A DNA stretch of 64,000 bases from Chinchilla lanigera. Its lineage: Eukaryota > Chordata > Mammalia > Rodentia > Chinchillidae. Of this stretch, positions 1-12,106 are shown one piece after another. A program made the position numbers and the translations under genes. The notes under the pieces were generated by a model. The model was given only the letters and a program-made list of their open reading frames with translations. It was not told where the DNA came from and ran no database searches. Numbering within the stretch: position 1 is the stretch's first letter; each line of letters opens with the position of its first letter. The stretch lies in the NCBI RefSeq assembly GCF_000276665.1, contig NW_004955470.1, positions 973,220-1,037,219 of the forward strand, read 5' to 3'.

Positions 1-99
1 TGCCCCGAGAACCCAAGAATTCTGCTCCCAAACAGCAGAGCTTTTGAATCCCTGCCTTTGGGGTGGGGCCTGAGGGCTCTGGAAGCAGCGCAGGAAGCC

Positions 100-960
100 G
101 ATTGCGGCCCCGTGGGGTCAGGGTGGGGCTGAGGTAGCCTGGGCTTGAGAAGGGCCTGCGGCTCCCTCGCATCCACGCTGGCGCCCGCGCAGCCTGCGCC
201 ACTGGCCACCGAGCCGCTGCTGCGCCCGCCCCTGCCCCGGGTCCCTCTCCCGGAGGAGACCTGCTGCTTCACCCAATCTGTTGCTGCGCCTTGCTAGAGG
301 TCTGTGCCCGAGTCAGCGCCACGTCCTGGGGAAAGAAGAACCGCGCCGGGCTGGAAGTTCTTCTGGGGGGAGGGAGATCCCTGGAGTCGGCGGCAGATGG
401 GGGAGGCCCCACTGGGGCGCACGTGGGCGCCTTTCTGGGAGGAAACCATGTACCATCCGCTCTCGCTCGCTGCCATCCAGTGTTTTCTTCCCCCAGTGAG
501 TCTCTTAATTTTCCTCATTTATCTTAAAGAGCTCCGTAAGCGCCGCGGGCCCCGGTGGGGGCACCGCACGGGGGCCCCGACACCCGACCCCCACGCCTGC
601 CTCCCAGAGGAGCCATCCAGCGCGGACCAAATCTCATTTTCCTACAAATAGTTTGTCAGAAGCGGCAGGGCAAGCAATAAATCACGGAGAGCAAGAGCGG
701 AGAGGGAAGGGGAGCGGCGGCCGGGAGGCGGCGCGGGGGGCGCGGGCCGGAGCTGGAGGCGCAGATGGAGCGCGCGCGGGGAGGGCGCACGCGGGAAAGG
801 AGCGAGAGACAAAGAGGAGGCGCGGCGCGGAGGAGAAGGGGGAACGCGGCGAAGGGGAGCTGGGAGGGAAAGGGAGAGGCAGACTGAGGAGAGGAAAGGA
901 AAACCCTGGAAGGAACAGCCGAGAGTGAATGAGGAGGCCGTAAAGATGGGAGAAACTGAA
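100..960. promoter_or_regulatory. CpG island with no assigned gene
   Basis: GC-rich, CpG-rich block running from roughly 100 to 960. The left part (150-560) is mixed. The right part (about 660-930) is strongly purine-rich on the + strand, with G far exceeding C. An AT-rich patch at 600-685 holds TTTATCT/AATAAATCA-like cores. No recognisable protein is encoded on either strand. A G-over-C skew downstream of a CpG island usually marks transcription in that direction, so a rightward (+) non-coding transcript or first exon is possible. The promoter of a gene lying left of the window is equally possible. Confidence 0.65.
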
Positions 961-1239
961 TCCAAGGAGGGCGTTTAAAAGGAGGAAAGAGGTGTCTGGT
1001 AGACGAGTGGACCCCCCCAAAAGGATGGTGGGCTGTTCCCCGTGCCTTGCCTTTTCCAACTTCCCGAAGTATTGAGGCGCGCTGTCCCCCTCTCCTCCCA
1101 GGCTGGAAGGATGCAGGAGGCAGGTTGGGATGGGGCCCCTTGGTTCCCTCTAGTAATGGCCAGCCTAGATCGGAAGTCACTGCGGTCCCTGTTCTCTGCA
1201 CATGCTAGGTGATGGTCACAGGCAGGGGGACCTGCACCC

Positions 1240-1335
1240 CAGCTGTTACGATGAAGCTCTGTGGCCTTGGCCAAGCCCCTTCGCGCCTCTGAGCCTCGGT
1301 TTCCTCACTGAGCGAATGAGACCAGTAATTCTGAT
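1240..1335 (+). repeat. MIR SINE fragment
   Basis: Matches the conserved MIR stretch 'ctgtgtgaccttgggcaag...cctcagtttcctcatctg' in degraded form (tctgtggccttggccaag, then gagcctcggtttcctcac). Confidence 0.55.
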
Positions 1336-1784
1336 TTTCGAGTTTGGGAGAGTTTTCGAGCACACGGAAAAGCAGCCGGCACACAGCGCAGACTGTTGAT
1401 TTAGCAAAAGCAGCCCTGTTGAGTTTGTGCCAGTGAACTTGGCCCTGGGGCCCCGGGCAGGGGTGCTGGGCCTTGCGATCCGTGCACCACCTCGCCTGCC
1501 ACCCCCGCAGCCTGTGATCCTGAGCCAGACGCTGGGATCCGGCAGCTGTCAACGCAAGCACACTCCAGTGCTTCTTGCTCTGCCTTTGGCCTCCCTCGGG
1601 AAGCTTTAAACACTAGTGAGATCATCACCGTCAAGCTCTCTGGGCTTCTGGTGCAAGGGCAGCTCGATAAGGAGGGCCACAAGGTGCCAGCCCTCCACTT
1701 CATGCCCTGGTCCCACCCCTGCCGACCTCTGGCTAGGCTTACTCAGGAACTAGGGCTCAGAGCAAGCTTGAGTATCAGGTTCAA
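1336..1784. other. Unassigned intergenic DNA
   Basis: GC-moderate sequence with no gene, RNA or repeat that I recognise. Confidence 0.4.
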
Positions 1785-1817
1785 CTCCTCCTCCTCCTCC
1801 TCCTCCTCCTCCTCCTC
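1785..1817. repeat. (TCC)n microsatellite
   Basis: About eleven uninterrupted TCC/CTC units, followed by a C run. In one frame it reads as a serine run, which is an artefact of the repeat. Confidence 0.95.
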
Positions 1818-1934
1818 CCCCCAGACCCCTCCTCCCAGCTGCTAGCAAGGAGCCCAGCTCTGCAGAGGAGCCTGTGGACGAATTTTCAGGTCAGAAAGGG
1901 GAAATGATGCTGGGGATGGGGATGTTGTGTTGGG

Positions 1935-2035
1935 GCCACTGTCAAGGGCAGGAGGGCAGGGATCTTGTCTGCTATGTGGCTCACAGAACTGCCCCCAGCT
2001 CTCAGCACTAGCACGTGGCGGGCTCATGAAGTAAA
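1935..2035 (+). repeat. L2 LINE 3'-end fragment
   Basis: Resembles the L2 3' end (agggcagggatcttgtctg ... cagcactagcac ... ), strongly decayed. Confidence 0.4.
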
Positions 2036-2094
2036 CAAAACGCAGTTGCTATCAGGAATATGTATTCAGTAGTTCTGTATCGATGACTATGAAG

Positions 2095-2190
2095 AAGTTG
2101 TTATAGAAAGGGCAGCTGAGACGCAAAATCCCTGCAGCAGGAAGTGGCAAAGCTGGGATTTGTGTCCAGACATTCTGTCTCCTTGGCAGA
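2095..2190 (-). repeat. MIR SINE fragment
   Basis: Contains 'aagtggcaaagctgggattt' followed by 'tgtccagacattctgtct', the reverse-complement MIR signature. Confidence 0.5.
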
Positions 2191-2599
2191 CACCCTCCCC
2201 ATCAGCAAGACTCTTTGGACAGCCCTTGGTGTGAGGCTGCAGGAAGGTTAGGGATGGCAAAGTGTCCTTCTCCTGCCTCTTCAGATCTGGAGAGAGGACC
2301 CCACAGGGCACTGCAGTCCAGGTGGCTCATTCATTCCTGGGCTGCTTGCCTTTGGCACTGTCCTGTGGGCTCTGGACATGTGATTATGCTGCTCTCCCAG
2401 GGACCTTTCCCCCTGCTCAGGACTTTGAGAACAAAGTCACATTCCTGGGAACCTCTCCCACCTCAGCTCGCAGGACCCCAGCCATACATGTTCTGCTCCC
2501 ATTCCTTCTGACCCTCCAGCAAGTTGGCACCCTTTGGAGACCTCGTGTTCAGCGCTGACAAGGAGCAGAGCACCAGAAAAAGAGAACCAATTTCTCCTC
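2191..2599. other. Unassigned intergenic DNA
   Basis: Nothing recognised; reading frames here are short and unlike known proteins. Confidence 0.4.
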
Positions 2600-2780
2600 T
2601 CCTGCCATGTTCCAGTAAGATGACCCTAAGCAATTCTTTTTACCTCCCCGGGCCTCAGGTTCTTCAACTGGAAAATGGGGATTTGCAAAAAATCCATGCC
2701 AAGCTCCCAAGGCTGTCATGAGAATCAATTAAGGCGAGAGCTGTGAAAGCACTTCACAAGCGAGAGGGCCTCTTATTCTT
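2600..2780 (+). repeat. MIR SINE
   Basis: Contains 'gggcctcaggttcttcaact', 'ggaaaatgggg' and a downstream 'gaatcaattaa...gtgaaagcactt' in the MIR order. Confidence 0.6.
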
Positions 2781-2971
2781 CACCTCCTTCTGATGACAGA
2801 TCCTGCTCCCCTGCTGGGCCTCCTGCTCACCCTCCAGGAAATGCACACAGTCAGTGTTTCCGGGGTCTGAACCCTGAGGACTGCAGGATGCCCCCTTTGC
2901 CCCATGAAGCACCGTGGTACAAACCATTTAAACCCCAAAACAATGAATCAACTTGGGGAGGCAAAATAAAG

Positions 2972-3200
2972 CAGTGGCTGAGCCCTCTGGCAAGAGTAGA
3001 AACTCAAGCTTGCAAATTCCAGCTGTAACCCTTATTCACAGCATTCCCTTCAGACAACTATTCTGCTCTTCTCAGCTTCTCTGTCCGTGAGTTGGGATAC
3101 AGATTCAATAACGAGGCCACTTTAGAAGGCAGGTAATGTATCTACAGCACTAGGCACAGATGAAACACCCAATAAGTAGCTATTGGTGCTATTTCCGCTT
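2972..3200 (+). repeat. MIR SINE, near full length
   Basis: Starts with 'cagtggctgagccctctggc' and runs through 'ttctcagcttctctgtccgt' to 'cactaggcacagatg' and 'caataagtagctattg', following the full MIR order. Confidence 0.55.
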
Positions 3201-3374
3201 ATTTTTGTCTTGACTCCAGACAAATTAGTTACCTAACTGTAGCTTCTCTTCCTCTCTCAATGCCCTCAATTCCAGCCTTTACTTCGTATCTTTATTCTCT
3301 CCTCTTTCAGCAGCCTCCAGGCCACTCAGCCCACTCAGTCTGGCCTCGTCACCACTTTGGATTCCTAGAGAAGG

Positions 3375-3450
3375 CAGGGAACACAGGGGAAGTGAGGGAA
3401 CCTGCCCAGAGTCACAGCCTGCCTCACAGGCAGAGCTGACCCTAGGCTCC
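3375..3450 (-). repeat. MIR SINE fragment
   Basis: 'ctgcccagagtcacagcctg...aggcagagctgaccctagg' resembles reverse-complement MIR. Confidence 0.4.
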
Positions 3451-3654
3451 CGCGGCCTTGCTTTGGATGAGCTGTACCTGATGGGACTTCCAATCCCCAC
3501 AGGTCACACCTGGCTGCCTGTCAGGCATCGCCTTCCTCCTCAAGGCCCTTGGCCAGGCTGTCATCTGCGCCTGCTTTATCCCAGCCAATGTACTCGGCCC
3601 CTTTCCATCATCCCCATTCTCAGCCACCTTTCCTGCCTTTGCCTGTTTTCCTAC

Positions 3655-3765
3655 GTTGTTCATTCGTAGATGTTTCCTGCCCTTGCTGGGCTCCAACTGA
3701 GACTGCTGGGATACCAGGGAATCTAGAGCATGGAGTTTGCCCTCACGGAGCTCCAGTGTGATGAG
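3655..3765 (-). repeat. L2 LINE fragment
   Basis: 'ttcattcgtagatgtttcct' followed by 'gtttgccctcacggagctcc' matches the reverse complement of the L2 3' end. Confidence 0.5.
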
Positions 3766-4294
3766 CTCCACATGGCCAGCAAACCTCCCACCCTCACGTT
3801 CTGGCTCAAGCTGCGGCTTCCTGTCAGGCCCTGAAGCCCAAATTCCTTCACAAAACTCTCCTTGATTATCTCTGGATTAAAAAACTTTCCAAATCCTCCC
3901 AAAAGATGCTGTTCCTGTTGGAAACTGTATCCTCAAAGTATTTTTATCTCCTTTTTAAAACTGTGCTTCTGTGTTGATATAATGTTGATGGTTGACATTC
4001 TAAAGTCCATTTTCAAAATCCATATAGTCTTACCTGGTTCCTGAAGATAGAGGTCCACGTCACTGTCTGTGTTACATTTTAAACTCTGGGGACTGGGACC
4101 TCGGTCCTCTGTGAGTCTCAGAGTCATGGTCCTAAAGTGCAGTCCATTAGCAAGAAGGGCAGCCAGATCTACTCCCCAGAAGAGAAGAAACATTCCCTAG
4201 AACCATGCAGATGCTACCAGGGGGAGGAGGGGAAGAGTTGTGGACATGAGAGAAAGGAAGGAACATCTCTGGATGTGGAGAATTCAGGCTCATG
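3766..4294. other. Unassigned intergenic DNA
   Basis: A weak L2-like flavour near 3830-3950; otherwise nothing recognised. Confidence 0.35.
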
Positions 4295-4612
4295 CCCATC
4301 CCTCCAGCTCAAAGGCCATGTCTCCCTTGACAGCTTCTTCAGTGCCCCAGCTTTGTTTAATGCCTTCTTCTATAGAAACACCCTACTTTGTGTAGCTCTG
4401 CCTATAACACAGGGTGGATTCTCTGTGGAGGTTTCAGACAGCTACATCTGTGCACAACTTTGCTTTCTCACTCTCTCAACTATTTGTGCAGATTTTTCCT
4501 GAAACGAGGGCAAATTCTACCAAACTTTATGTTCCCTCCCTCCAAAACATCCTCCCTCAGTTTAATACCTGGTATTTAGTAGCTGATCAATAAATAAATA
4601 TTTCAGGAATGG
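4295..4612 (+). repeat. L2 LINE 3' region
   Basis: Pyrimidine-rich text ending in 'tttagtagctgatcaataaa', like the L2 3' terminus (…gtaggtgctcaataaatatt). Confidence 0.45.
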
Positions 4613-4705
4613 AGGAAAAGGGAGAGAGAAAGGAAGAAAGGAGAGATGAGGGAAAAGTGAGGAGGAGAAGCAGGAAGGAAGAGGTGGTAGAGGGAGGAGG
4701 GATTG
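4612..4705. repeat. GA-rich low-complexity tract
   Basis: Nearly pure purine tract of GGA/GAA units directly after the L2 3' end. Confidence 0.8.
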
Positions 4706-5714
4706 TGGAAACGCTCTCAGGTAGGAGAAGCACTCTATAAGCAACGCATGGAGGTCTTTCCACATAGTCTGCCAGTGTATGTCACTTCTCCATCCCAGAA
4801 ACAACAGGGGCAGATTCAGTTTCTCCTTGTGGCGTTAGGTCCCCTGCTTCATCAGTGCCCTGTGTGGAAGCCAGTACTGTATGGAAAGCACTGGGTATAT
4901 GCTTCTGACATGAAGTAGCATCTGCAAATTCATTTGGATGATTAAGATGGCTCAGATCAGCAACCTTGAGCAAGATCCAATAAAATTTAAGAAGTCTGTC
5001 AGCTCTGCTACCAGATTTCAGAACAGGAGGTTGCCAGGCAGAGTGGGGGTCCAGGGTCAGCAGCCAGGGTCCTCCAGCCCAGTTGCAATGGGAGTATCCA
5101 GGTAAGGACACAGCCACCAGATGGCAGATACGTAGTGGTAGCCTGAAGGGCCTGGGCTTATACACAGGGTACTCAAAATGCCACCTACTAGAGTGTGAAT
5201 GGAGTAGAAATGTATTCTCGCATTGCTTTGCTTTTCTCTAAGAAATGGGGGACCTCACATTCCTGTGCCCATTTCTCTGTGGCAGGTTAAGGATTTGCTG
5301 CAGAATGAAGAGGTGAGCCAGGCCCAAGAAGGGCAGTAAGCTGGGCCAGAAGCCTCAGATTTTATTGCCAGAGCTGCCAAGAGCTGTGATCTGACCTTGA
5401 GCCATGTTTTCCTGACTTCGTCTTCATCTACAAAACCTATTTTCCCAATCAAGGTGGTTCCACATCTCAGCTTGTCTTCACAGACTCTTTTCTTAAGCTA
5501 AAAAGTACCAGGAGGATTTGAAAAGATTTTTATTTTTCCAGAAAAAAAGCGTAGGCTGAAGCTTTCATTATTTCAATGCAGAATGAAGTCTTTTCTCTGT
5601 ATATATACCTTTGGTGTTTCTTCAAATGAAAGTGTGCTCTGCTCTAAAATTCATTTTGCCCTGTATGTTAAGGAGCTGGTTACTCTTTGCAGGATTCAAA
5701 AAATGTCCCAGCCA
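4706..5714. other. Unassigned intergenic DNA
   Basis: No gene, RNA or clear repeat recognised. Confidence 0.35.
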
Positions 5715-5795
5715 TTCATTCACTCAGCAAATATTTTATTGAGCACATGCTATATAAGTAAGGCTACAGGAGAAATGAAGATGAGCAGCATAGTT
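5715..5795 (-). repeat. L2 LINE 3'-end fragment
   Basis: 'cattcattcactcagcaaat' and 'tattgagcacatgctatata' match the reverse complement of the L2 3' end. It abuts the LTR that begins at about 5796. Confidence 0.55.
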
Positions 5796-6177
5796 TGTTT
5801 TGGTTTGAATTTAAAATGCTACCTAAAATTCTCGTGTGTGGAGGGTAAGTGGATCATGGGGGCGCTGTACTCATCAGTGGATGCGTCCATAGGTAAGTTT
5901 AGTAGCTGAAAATGCTATTAAGAAGTGGGACCTGGTTGGAGGTGGTCACCAGAGGTGTGACCTGGAAGAGTCTATCTCCCTCCCTGGCTCTTCCCTTCAC
6001 TATCTACTTCCGGGCTGCCGTTGAGCATCTTTTCCTTCACCATGCCCCTATGATGTCCTGCTTCTCCCATGGAGCCAGGCAATCAGGGACTGAAACTGTG
6101 AACCAAAGTATAGCTCCCCCTCTTTAAATTATGGGTGTCAGGTATTCTGACTCATTGAGAGAAAAATGACCAAGACA
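5796..6177 (+). mobile_element. ERVL-MaLR-type LTR (solo)
   Basis: Begins 'tgttttggtttgaattt', contains 'ggatcatgggggcgctgtac', 'atgatgtcctgcttctccc' and 'ggactgaaactgtgaacca', and ends near 'gaccaagaca'. This is the order of a rodent MaLR LTR and the same family as the copy at 34275-34649 in the other orientation. No internal retroviral sequence is attached. I saw no clear 5-bp duplication, as expected for an old copy. Confidence 0.65.
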
Positions 6178-6459
6178 GGGACTAAGGCTTTGAGAAGTTT
6201 CTCTTTAGGAAGGAGAATTTAAAGAAGTAAGTAGTTATACATACAGTATCACATATCCCATACAGCATAACAGCGTACAATGTCAAGGTTAATCAAAATC
6301 TTACAGATCCTCTAGCCTTTAAAATATTCAGCTCCTTACAAAACCCATCCAAGGTGATCTTTGCCCTTAGCATTTGAAAAACCTAAATTTTGTGGTTATG
6401 AGAAGGAGACCAGAGCTTCTTTACTGAGCTATTTGGAAGAAATGCCTGCCCTTCTAGGT

Positions 6460-6600
6460 GTTTCCATGTCTGTCACTCTCTTGCTGGCTATTTTAATCCA
6501 GAGGTTTCCCTCTCTGGGCCTCAGTATCCTTGTCTGTTAACTGAGAGGGTGGGACTACAAGGCTTCTGAGACCCTTCGAGCTCTAACATTTTATGATCTA
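6460..6600 (+). repeat. MIR-like fragment
   Basis: 'tccctctctgggcctcagta' then 'tccttgtctgttaactgaga' and 'gggtgggactacaaggc' resemble the MIR 3' half. Confidence 0.45.
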
Positions 6601-7264
6601 TGATTAAGACTGAGATGACATTGCTTAGCCTGCTGTCCAGAAAGTGACCCGCCAACTTTCATAAAAACAATCATCATTAACCTATGTTAATTGGTCAATA
6701 AAACCATCACAATTTTATAGCATGAAACTTGGGGCTTGCCAGGATTAATGCTACGGATGAGCCATGTGGAAGTTCAGCTTTAGAAATGAAAATAGCTGAC
6801 TGGTAGCCTAATGATTGAAAGTGACACAGACTCAAACTTATTTTGGTTGAAACAAGAACAGCTCATGGAGAAACTGAGCCATATATAAAACAATCTCATG
6901 GTTGGAAGAACACAGGTCAATGATGCTGGCTGGTAGGAGGAAGGGACTGCATTTTCTGGGGTCAGGATTGGTACAAGAGGAATGCAGAGGGTTTATCTGA
7001 TCACAGCACTGTATTCCTGCCCCTAAATAGATCATGACCACCACTACAGCGGGACCCTGGCAGCCAGTGGTCAGTGAAGGAGGGTTGGAGCCTCCCATCT
7101 TTCCTCAAAATTAATCTATTCATTATCTGTCCCACTTCTTAAATTTAGTATCATTTCTTCATGGCTCTCTATTTGCACCCCTTTGAACTTGACAGAATTC
7201 CAATCTTTTAAGCTCACCGTCAAGATTTTCCTATTTGATGCTGCCCTGTTAACCATAAGAGTTA
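6601..7264. other. Unassigned intergenic DNA
   Basis: AT-rich at 6640-6800 with several TTAAT/ATTAA cores; no repeat recognised. Confidence 0.35.
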
Positions 7265-7455
7265 TCAACTGCTATGTGCCAGGTAATTTATGTACTTGAT
7301 CCTTGCAGCAAGAGAACGGGTGACGCTGGGACTTCACCATTTCATAGTTAAGAAAGCTGAGGTCCAGAGACTTGCAATAACTTGTCAAGGGGCTACACTT
7401 GTGCTTGGCGGAATAAAGATTCAACCTAGGTCTGCTTGCTTCCAAAGTTTTTATT
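7265..7455 (-). repeat. MIR SINE
   Basis: 'tatgtgccaggtaatttatg', 'agaaagctgaggtccagaga' and 'attcaacctaggtctgc' follow the reverse-complement MIR order. Confidence 0.65.
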
Positions 7456-8764
7456 GCAGCACCTAGCTCCATACCCTCCTCAGTACCTGAGCCACGTCTA
7501 TCCTGAAGTCCTTGAAGAAAGAATAAGATACATGGCCCTGTAAATTATCATTGGCTTTGTCCGAGATGACAGACAAAATGTCAATGAAAAGAAAGTGGAG
7601 AGTGAAAGTTGTGAGATGCATTTGAGCAGGAAAACAATAGGCCTGGAGAAAACAGACATGAGAAGACAGATAGGTGATGCATTTCGGGTTCTTGGAGGTA
7701 GAAGGAGTCAGACATGGAGCAGGTAAGAGCAGAGAGGCTGAGAAATGAAATGGAGATCATTTAAGGCTGCAGTGAGAAGTGGCTTTTGGCACAGGGCACA
7801 GGGAGGTAAGGTACATTACAGACGCTGGCTGTAGCTGGACAAAAGGAGACTTTGAAGGGCACCACAGAGCTTCCACCATCCTGAGTCATCTATGCCAAAG
7901 CAGATGGATATTTCACCTAGTATAGAAAGCCAAAGTCAATTAGCGGTGTGCATAATAGTAGTTATAGATTCTATGGTAAGTACCAGCTTTTAAAAATGTA
8001 TACATATAAACCTACAACCTACACACCTGCCACCTTCTCCTATGCGGACGGCAAAGGCCTCGTTACAATGTTCTAAAGCCAGCCCTCCAATGTGAGTTGT
8101 GAAGTGACAGGCAGGGAAGCTGTGCTTTAAGAAAACTGGTTGTGCAAATGTATAAATGCATCAAACGTGGTTCTGAAAAAAGGCTTCTTTGGGTTACTTG
8201 TAGACTTTGGCTTCCACATTCAATTTAGAGATGAGTTTGCTAGTACGTGATGATCTGAAGGATATGTGCTAGGAAACACTCCATACAGTCCATCGTGCTG
8301 TGGTCATTGAGATCATCTACCTGTGTGGCTGGATAGGATCTTCTCAACTTAGAATAGCAGGAGTTATTCTTGCTGTTGAGATATCCCTAGCCAGAAATAC
8401 TCTAGAAGCATGTTGAGAAGTTAAACAAGGACATGAGTGGTTATTATGGACATACTTAATTAATTAACACTCCTATTAATAGAAGATGTAGCATGACGTT
8501 GTATATGTTTTCTGGATGCTTGATTAGCAATACATAATGTTGTTAGTGTTTTTATCAGGGAGAATAAGATAGTCTTTCTCAGACAAACACATTGCAGGAA
8601 GTACCTTATATGTGAAAAATGTCAACCTGGGCCATAGACTTTTTCCAAGCTGTAGGATTCACTCCAGCTCTGGTTCCTTTGTGTGACATCATTCAAATAA
8701 CATAAGCCTCAGATACCTCATCAGTAACTTCTTCATGGGGCTGAACTATCAAGACCTGCCCCCC
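7456..8764. other. Unassigned intergenic DNA
   Basis: Purine-rich at 7570-7780 and AT-rich at 8400-8560, with no gene, RNA or certain repeat. Confidence 0.35.
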
Positions 8765-9145
8765 AATACTCTCCTTCCTTTTTGGGGAGCCCCATCCTTA
8801 CCTGGTTCCTCCCATTGTGTGGCTTCTGCACCTGCTGCCCACTCTGGCCTGCTCACTCTGTCTCACATCTTTGCCTACTGCCTTCTGCCACCTTTCAGAT
8901 CATAGTGCAAGCATCACTTCCTTGGAGAAACCTGCAGAAAGGACCAGGGCAGATATTTCCATTATAGATCATATTGGTCACTGATGCAGATTCAGCATTT
9001 CTGTGATTAGAAATTCTGTTTATCTTCTGCATGGGGCTACAAGTTCCCAAGAAGACCATGTCTGTTTATTCTCACAACTGTGTCCAAGAAACTATACCAC
9101 AGTGGGAGCTCAATTCATGTGTGGTGGGTGGTTGAATAAAATTCA
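8765..9145 (+). repeat. L2 LINE 3' region
   Basis: 'ctctgtctcacatctttgcc', 'agtgcaagcatcacttcctt' and the final 'agtgggagctcaattcat' then 'gttgaataaaattc' match the L2 3' end order. Confidence 0.5.
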
Positions 9146-10439
9146 TCAATCAGCTGATATAAAATGGGATGACACCCACCTTATAATAAAAATAAAAGAA
9201 TGGCTTACTCCCATCACCACTATGCCCTCTCAACATTTGACCCTTACCTTCAACAATATATAATCTCAAATTATAAACATGGAACTTACAACTATCCCAT
9301 TCCTTCTGCCAGCATCCCGCCACTGATCTACCCCAGTCAGCGTCCTAAGTGAGAGTACCTTAGGGCCTCTCAGACACAGATAACTGTCAACCTCCCCTCT
9401 TTTCCCCTGCTTCCTTCTTTTCCTTGATTGAACCTCCTGCCCTGCTGCCCTCTTCACCTCTCTCTGCTAGGATCTAGTGCAGTTGAAGACCCTGAGCTGT
9501 TATGCTTATCACACCACCTATTTTTTTTAATATCTTGACAGAAATCTGTATTTCCCTCTCACTTTGTCTTTCCTTTCTCATCGTTCCTCTCTCCCCTTTC
9601 TCTTTCATTTCTCTTTGTAGTCATTCTATTTGTGAAACAAAAATTGACCTTAATCGTGACAGATAAATATAAGAGCAGTGCTCAAGTGATCTGTCTGAAT
9701 CAACGAGAAGAGAGATGAAATTAGATGTCATAAAGAAACAGTGTCACCAACCTCAGAAGTCCTTGAACATGCTCACAGCCTCCTCCAGGGTCCCCCCAAA
9801 AGTCTGTCTCTTAAATATCCTCAATTCATTCTGTTTTTTTAGATCAGCTTTTGGAATAAATGCAAGAGCTAGTATAATCAGAGTTTAGATGCATCATTTA
9901 ATTACACAGAAATAATGTTACACGCTGGTGCATTTCATTCTAGACATACAAGTTCTGGGCTGCTCTGAATAGCTGATCTTGGAATTCTAAGGGTGATTTT
10001 TATAACATTGTTTCCATGCAAAAGATCTGGACTCCCGAGCTCTTTTTTAACTTTCATCCTGTCCTCTAAGAAGCTGAAAGCAATCTGGTTATCACAGAGA
10101 AAGTTTCATTGGAAGAAAGAGCACCTGAATTTTAAGAGTGCTGGGAATGGCTTAAGGGTGTCAGACCTTTGCTGCAGGATCTATACAGATGTCTTAGACA
10201 TTTGACCTAGAAGGAGCTCCCAGAAGAGAGGCTCCTTGGGATCCTTAACAAACAAGGTTCCAGTTTCGTGTACAGTCTGCAGCTGTAGCCCTGGCAGCAC
10301 TCACCCCTCACAGAATCCATCTCACTGCCCTGAGGCTGTCTGTTGTATCTCTGGCAAGGACGGGCTTCCCCTTTTCACTCCACCTCTCCTCACCATCCAC
10401 CTGTCAAGGGAATCTGCAGCTGTTGGATAACAGGAATCC
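9146..10439. other. Unassigned DNA with a possible conserved block
   Basis: 9640-9970 is repeat-free and AT-rich with several developmental-factor-like cores (TTGACCTTAATC at 9647 and a TTTAATTAC core near 9896). The rest is unremarkable. Confidence 0.35.
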
Positions 10440-10467
10440 CAGCAGCAGCAGCAGCAGCAGCAGCAGC
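10440..10467. repeat. (CAG)9 trinucleotide repeat
   Basis: Nine uninterrupted CAG units. A small tandem duplication of 'gagcatttgcaa' follows at 10479-10490 and 10494-10505. Confidence 0.95.
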
Positions 10468-11742
10468 CATCTTTCACTGAGCATTTGCAAAGTGAGCATT
10501 TGCAAGCAAGCATAGCCAAGCAAGCCACAGGCAAGAAGGACTTTCCCCAGCCTCAGATGAGACTCATGTAAATTAGAGACTGGGGTCAGGGAGCTGAGGT
10601 GTGAACATCTCGGGCAGCCTTTCTTCCAAACCGCTGAACATCCCAGGGACTGACAGGAGTGTACTTCGGTTCCTTATCCAAAGGGAGTACTTTATGCCGA
10701 ATCCAGAGCAGACAAAAGTCAAATGGCCAGTGTGAGATCCATACAGAAGAGAAACCAAAGTGAGCCCTAGAGAAAGACGATCAAAGTCCAGACAGTAGGC
10801 TAAGAGGAAAGAGGGCAGAGCAATGGGCCTGGAGGTGGGAATTGGGACAAGATGAGTGGTAAAAATCAGGCATCTCCAGATAGAAGTTTCTGGCTAGGGG
10901 TGTGAAGAAGGCTGCCCCTCCATGACGCACGCCTGTGCAATATCACAGATTTCAAGCACGTGGCACACCAAAGGATGCGGGCATCTCAGCCACTGTCTGG
11001 AAAAACAGAACAAAAACACTTTCAGAGACACAAAACTTCTTGTAGCAGGTGGAGCTCTGAGATGTTGTGTAAATGAACCAAGTCCAATTTTAAATGCTCT
11101 GGGGAGATTGATTTGTTAAAAGGAATTTAAGAAGACTAAATGACTAGCCATCCCCAGCTACCCTGGTCTGTAAGCTTGTTCTCACAAAGCAGGTCTTCCT
11201 GAAGTGGGACAGCTGGGCTGACCCTGGCTGATATTTGATCAGCCCACCCTGGTTTCTGATGAGCAGCGAACCACTGATTATTGCCACTGATGGCAGCAGT
11301 GTCCTATTTGTAGCAGTCCCCAGGGAAGAAGATCCACAATCTTTTTCAAAAACTCATTTCAACTTCTAAACTTCTTCCAGTCTGAGTTTTCTCCTCTGTC
11401 CCCAATCCCACACCCCCGCCCCTTGAAAATGAACAGAAGGGGTCACCACCTCCTACAGTCCCTGTGTGGGCTGGAAAGTCACTTCCTAATTCTTCTTTTC
11501 TTTTTCCCTAGCATACTTCTAGGTCTCCCTTCTTCTCCCTGAAAAAGAGAGACTTTCAGGTTAGAGACCAGGCATGAGCTTAGTGGTGACCTGAGATGGA
11601 CTCCAAGGTGGGGACCCTGCTCTGCCACTTGTCAACTGGGTCTTCTTGGTCTCCTGACCTGATGATCACTGTGAACCACAGGCTTCTTATCTGGATAAGG
11701 TAGATGGGGGCAGTAGCTGCCATGAAGGGGTCACAGGATTAC

Positions 11743-11743
<1 letters not shown>
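10468..11743. other. Unassigned intergenic DNA
   Basis: Apart from the short duplicated 12-mer near 10479-10505, nothing recognised. Confidence 0.35.

Positions 11744-11789
<46 letters not shown>
11744..11789. repeat. (CA)23 microsatellite
   Basis: Uninterrupted CA dinucleotide run, directly abutting the MER2-like element on its right. Confidence 0.97.
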
Positions 11790-11793
<4 letters not shown>

Positions 11794-12106
11794 TTCAGTA
11801 GCCTTTATCTGTAATGCTTGGGAACAGAAATGTTTTTTGGATTTTGGATGTTTATGGATTTGGAATATTTGTATACACATAATGAGATCTCTTGAGGATG
11901 GGACCCAATTTAAACATAGAATTCATTTGTATTTCATAAACAACTTATACACATAGCCTGAAGGTTATTTTAAGCTGTATTTTAAAATAATTTTATACAC
12001 ACAATAAAGTTCTGTGGTATGGAAATTTCCACCAGTAGCATCATAAAGTTTGGGGTTTTTCAGCATTTTGGGTTTCAGATTTTCAGGTGAGGGAAGCTCA
12101 ATCCTC
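11790..12106. mobile_element. MER2-like non-autonomous TcMar DNA transposon
   Basis: Begins 'gaggttcagtagcc' and ends 'ggaagctcaatcct', which are degraded terminal inverted repeats. The inside reads 'tgcttgggaacagaaatg', 'tttttggattttggatg', 'gatgggacccaatt' and 'cacatagcctgaaggtt', in the order of the Tigger-related MER2 consensus. It has no coding capacity. Confidence 0.75.

Noticed and set aside
653..928. Arg/Gly/Glu-rich frame in the left CpG island
   Set aside because: Composition follows the purine-rich island; no known protein.
1..1000. HOX-cluster hypothesis for the CpG island and AT cores
   Set aside because: No homeobox exon or known HOX miRNA was seen, repeats are frequent, and PAX8 exon 2 fixes the locus.
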